In this document: one piece after another, positions 62,796 to 64,000 of the stretch
How the letters are laid out: the number at the start of each line of letters is the position of its first letter
Position numbering within the stretch: position 1 is the stretch's first letter
Source of the DNA: Vaginella massiliensis
GTDB lineage: Bacteria; Bacteroidota; Bacteroidia; Flavobacteriales; Weeksellaceae
DNA: 64,000 nucleotides
Assembly (NCBI RefSeq): GCF_900089075.1
Contig: NZ_LT593746.1
Span: 1,199,207 to 1,263,206 of the forward strand
Direction of reading: 5' to 3'
Notes under the pieces: generated by a model
Database searches by the model: none
The model's input: the letters and a program-made list of their open reading frames with translations, nothing else
What the model was told of the DNA's origin: nothing
Translations under genes and position numbers: made by a program

Positions 62796-62941
62796 GTTTT
62801 AATGCCTCACTCAAAAGCTCGGTCAAAGCATTTCTTTTCCTATCACATTGTATCATTAAAATTAAACTCAACTCCTCAACTTCTCGTATTAGCATTCTAA
62901 TAAATACCCAAGAACGCTCCGCCATTTTGCTGGAATTTTCG

Positions 62942-62949
62942 TAAGTTTG
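62942..62949 (+). promoter_or_regulatory. -7 box of the M1 metallopeptidase gene
   Basis: TAAGTTTG matches TAnnTTTG and lies 23 bases upstream of the ATG at 62973. No proper -33 element is visible. Confidence 0.45.
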
Positions 62950-62972
62950 GCAAACGATAAAAAATACTTTTC

Positions 62973-64000
62973 ATGAGAATTCTTACAGTTTTTATGAGCC
63001 TTTGTCTGATGCAGCTTGCCATTGCTCAACGCAAAGGTTATTGGCAACAGCGGGTGGATTACCAAATGACGATTGATGTCAACGAAAAAACTTATCAGTA
63101 CGATGGTACAATGAAATTGAAATACACCAACAACTCGGACCAAGAGTTGAACAAGGTGTACTTTCATTTATACTTCAATGCTTTTCAGCCGGGGAGCATG
63201 ATGGATCATCGTTTGGCAAATATTCCAGACCCAGACCGTAGAATGGTGGTAAACAACGGAACGAAAGATAATCCGAAATTAGAAAGTAGAATAGCATCGC
63301 TTTCGCCAGAAGATATTGGATATCAAAAAATAACGTCGTTAACCCAAGACGGAAAAAAATTAAACTATAAAGTAGACGGAACTATTTTGGAAGTTAGCCT
63401 TGCCAAACCCATAAAACCAGGGACAACCACAACCTTCGATATTGTTTGGAAAGCGCAAGTGCCAGAACAGATTCGCCGTTCTGGAAAGTTGTCAAAAGAA
63501 GGAATCGAATTTTCGATGACGCAATGGTATCCAAAAATGGCTCATTTCGATGAGTTTGGATGGCATTTGGATGAATATGTTGGACGTGAATTCGTGGCGC
63601 CTTTTGGTAATTTCGATGTTAAAATTAAAATTGACAAATCCTACATTGTAGGTGCATCTGGCGTATTACAAAATCCAAAAGAAGTAAAAGGCTACCTGCC
63701 AAATTACCAATTGAAACTAGCCAATGATAAGGCAACGTGGCATTTCAAAGCAGAGAATATCCATGATTTTGCTTGGGGAGCAGACCCAGATTATGTGGTA
63801 GAAAGCGGTAAAACAAAAGGTGGTGTCACGGTGTATTTTCTGTATCAGCCCGGGAAGAAAACAACCGAAAATTGGAAAAAATCCATTCCGATCACTTTAG
63901 ACTTTTTCGATTTTGCTAGCGAACGTTTCGGTGAATACCCTTGGCCTACGTATTCCATCATACAAGGAGGTGACGGGGGTATGGAGTACGGCACTTCGAC
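62973..64000 (+). CDS. M1-family metallopeptidase, N-terminal part
   Basis: The frame runs open from ATG 62973 to the end of the window (342 residues). A signal peptide (MRILTVFMSLCLMQLAIAQ) indicates export. The N-terminal beta domain typical of M1 enzymes follows, with LNKVYFHLYFNAFQPGSMM, WKAQVPEQIRRSG and FSMTQWYPKMAHFDEFGW; the last residues seen are QGGDGGMEYGTS, the M1 substrate-recognition motif (GGMEY form). The zinc motif HExxH lies beyond the window. Family members of this Bacteroidota type are periplasmic or secreted aminopeptidases. Confidence 0.9.
   Translation, partial: MRILTVFMSLCLMQLAIAQRKGYWQQRVDYQMTIDVNEKTYQYDGTMKLKYTNNSDQELNKVYFHLYFNAFQPGSMMDHRLANIPDPDRRMVVNNGTKDNPKLESRIASLSPEDIGYQKITSLTQDGKKLNYKVDGTILEVSLAKPIKPGTTTTFDIVWKAQVPEQIRRSGKLSKEGIEFSMTQWYPKMAHFDEFGWHLDEYVGREFVAPFGNFDVKIKIDKSYIVGASGVLQNPKEVKGYLPNYQLKLANDKATWHFKAENIHDFAWGADPDYVVESGKTKGGVTVYFLYQPGKKTTENWKKSIPITLDFFDFASERFGEYPWPTYSIIQGGDGGMEYGTS

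Noticed and set aside
1-64000. CRISPR array, toxin-antitoxin pair, restriction system or prophage
   Set aside because: No regularly spaced direct repeats and no cas, nuclease-methylase, toxin-antitoxin or phage structural genes were recognised on either strand.

Overview
The window looks like chromosomal DNA of a member of the Bacteroidota, class Flavobacteriia, most likely family Weeksellaceae. The evidence is a SusC/SusD pair, gldF/gldG, the Bacteroidota-only 50-residue DUF4295 protein after rpmG, many promoter -7 boxes of the TAnnTTTG type, AT-rich sequence, and a 14-gene proton-pumping Complex I operon (nuoA to nuoN). The family assignment is inference. No rRNA, tRNA, CRISPR array, prophage or recognisable defence system was seen. 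Gene density is high and no gap between genes exceeds about 220 bases.

Layout. 1-3.5 kb: 3' part of a susC gene and a complete susD, ending in a strong terminator. 3.5-8.9 kb (minus): a RecB/AddA-like helicase-nuclease, uvrC and a small membrane protein, translationally coupled. 8.9-11 kb (minus): a BlaI-type repressor with two tandem operators, an M56 (BlaR1-like) metalloprotease split by a one-base frameshift in a run of seven A, and a coupled 56-residue ORF. 11-15.3 kb: an outer-membrane beta-barrel protein, kdtA, and a sugar aminotransferase with galE (envelope sugars). 15.4-26.9 kb: an NlpE-like lipoprotein, lipA, a small secreted protein, cinA, rluD with a PASTA protein, divergent ddl-coaD, lnt, rpmB-rpmG-DUF4295, ftsY and a LuxC-like acyl-CoA reductase. 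27-29 kb: an Alvin-type ferredoxin and an intact IS1182-like element lying between two facing terminators. 29-36 kb: a minus-strand operon of a SAM hydroxide adenosyltransferase homologue, hemJ, gldF and gldG, with phoH divergent from it, then comM and cdd. 36-49.6 kb: pdhA-E2, a YihY-type membrane protein, ppc-ruvC, a GH3 enzyme divergent from a DUF2797 gene, a small lipoprotein and mfd. 49.8-62.8 kb: nuoABCDEFGHIJKLMN. The window ends inside an M1-family metallopeptidase.

Most of the window is core metabolism and information processing: energy (PDH, PEP carboxylase, Complex I), cofactors (lipoate, CoA, haem), envelope building (KdtA, GalE, Ddl, Lnt) and DNA repair (UvrC, Mfd, RuvC, AddA-like). 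I did not find a convincing new multi-gene system. The observations most worth following are the frameshifted BlaR1-like sensor with its tandem operators, divergent gene pairs whose predicted -7 boxes face each other only a few bases apart, predicted leaderless starts (kdtA, mfd), the ferredoxin with a long insertion between its clusters, and the IS element between two terminators.
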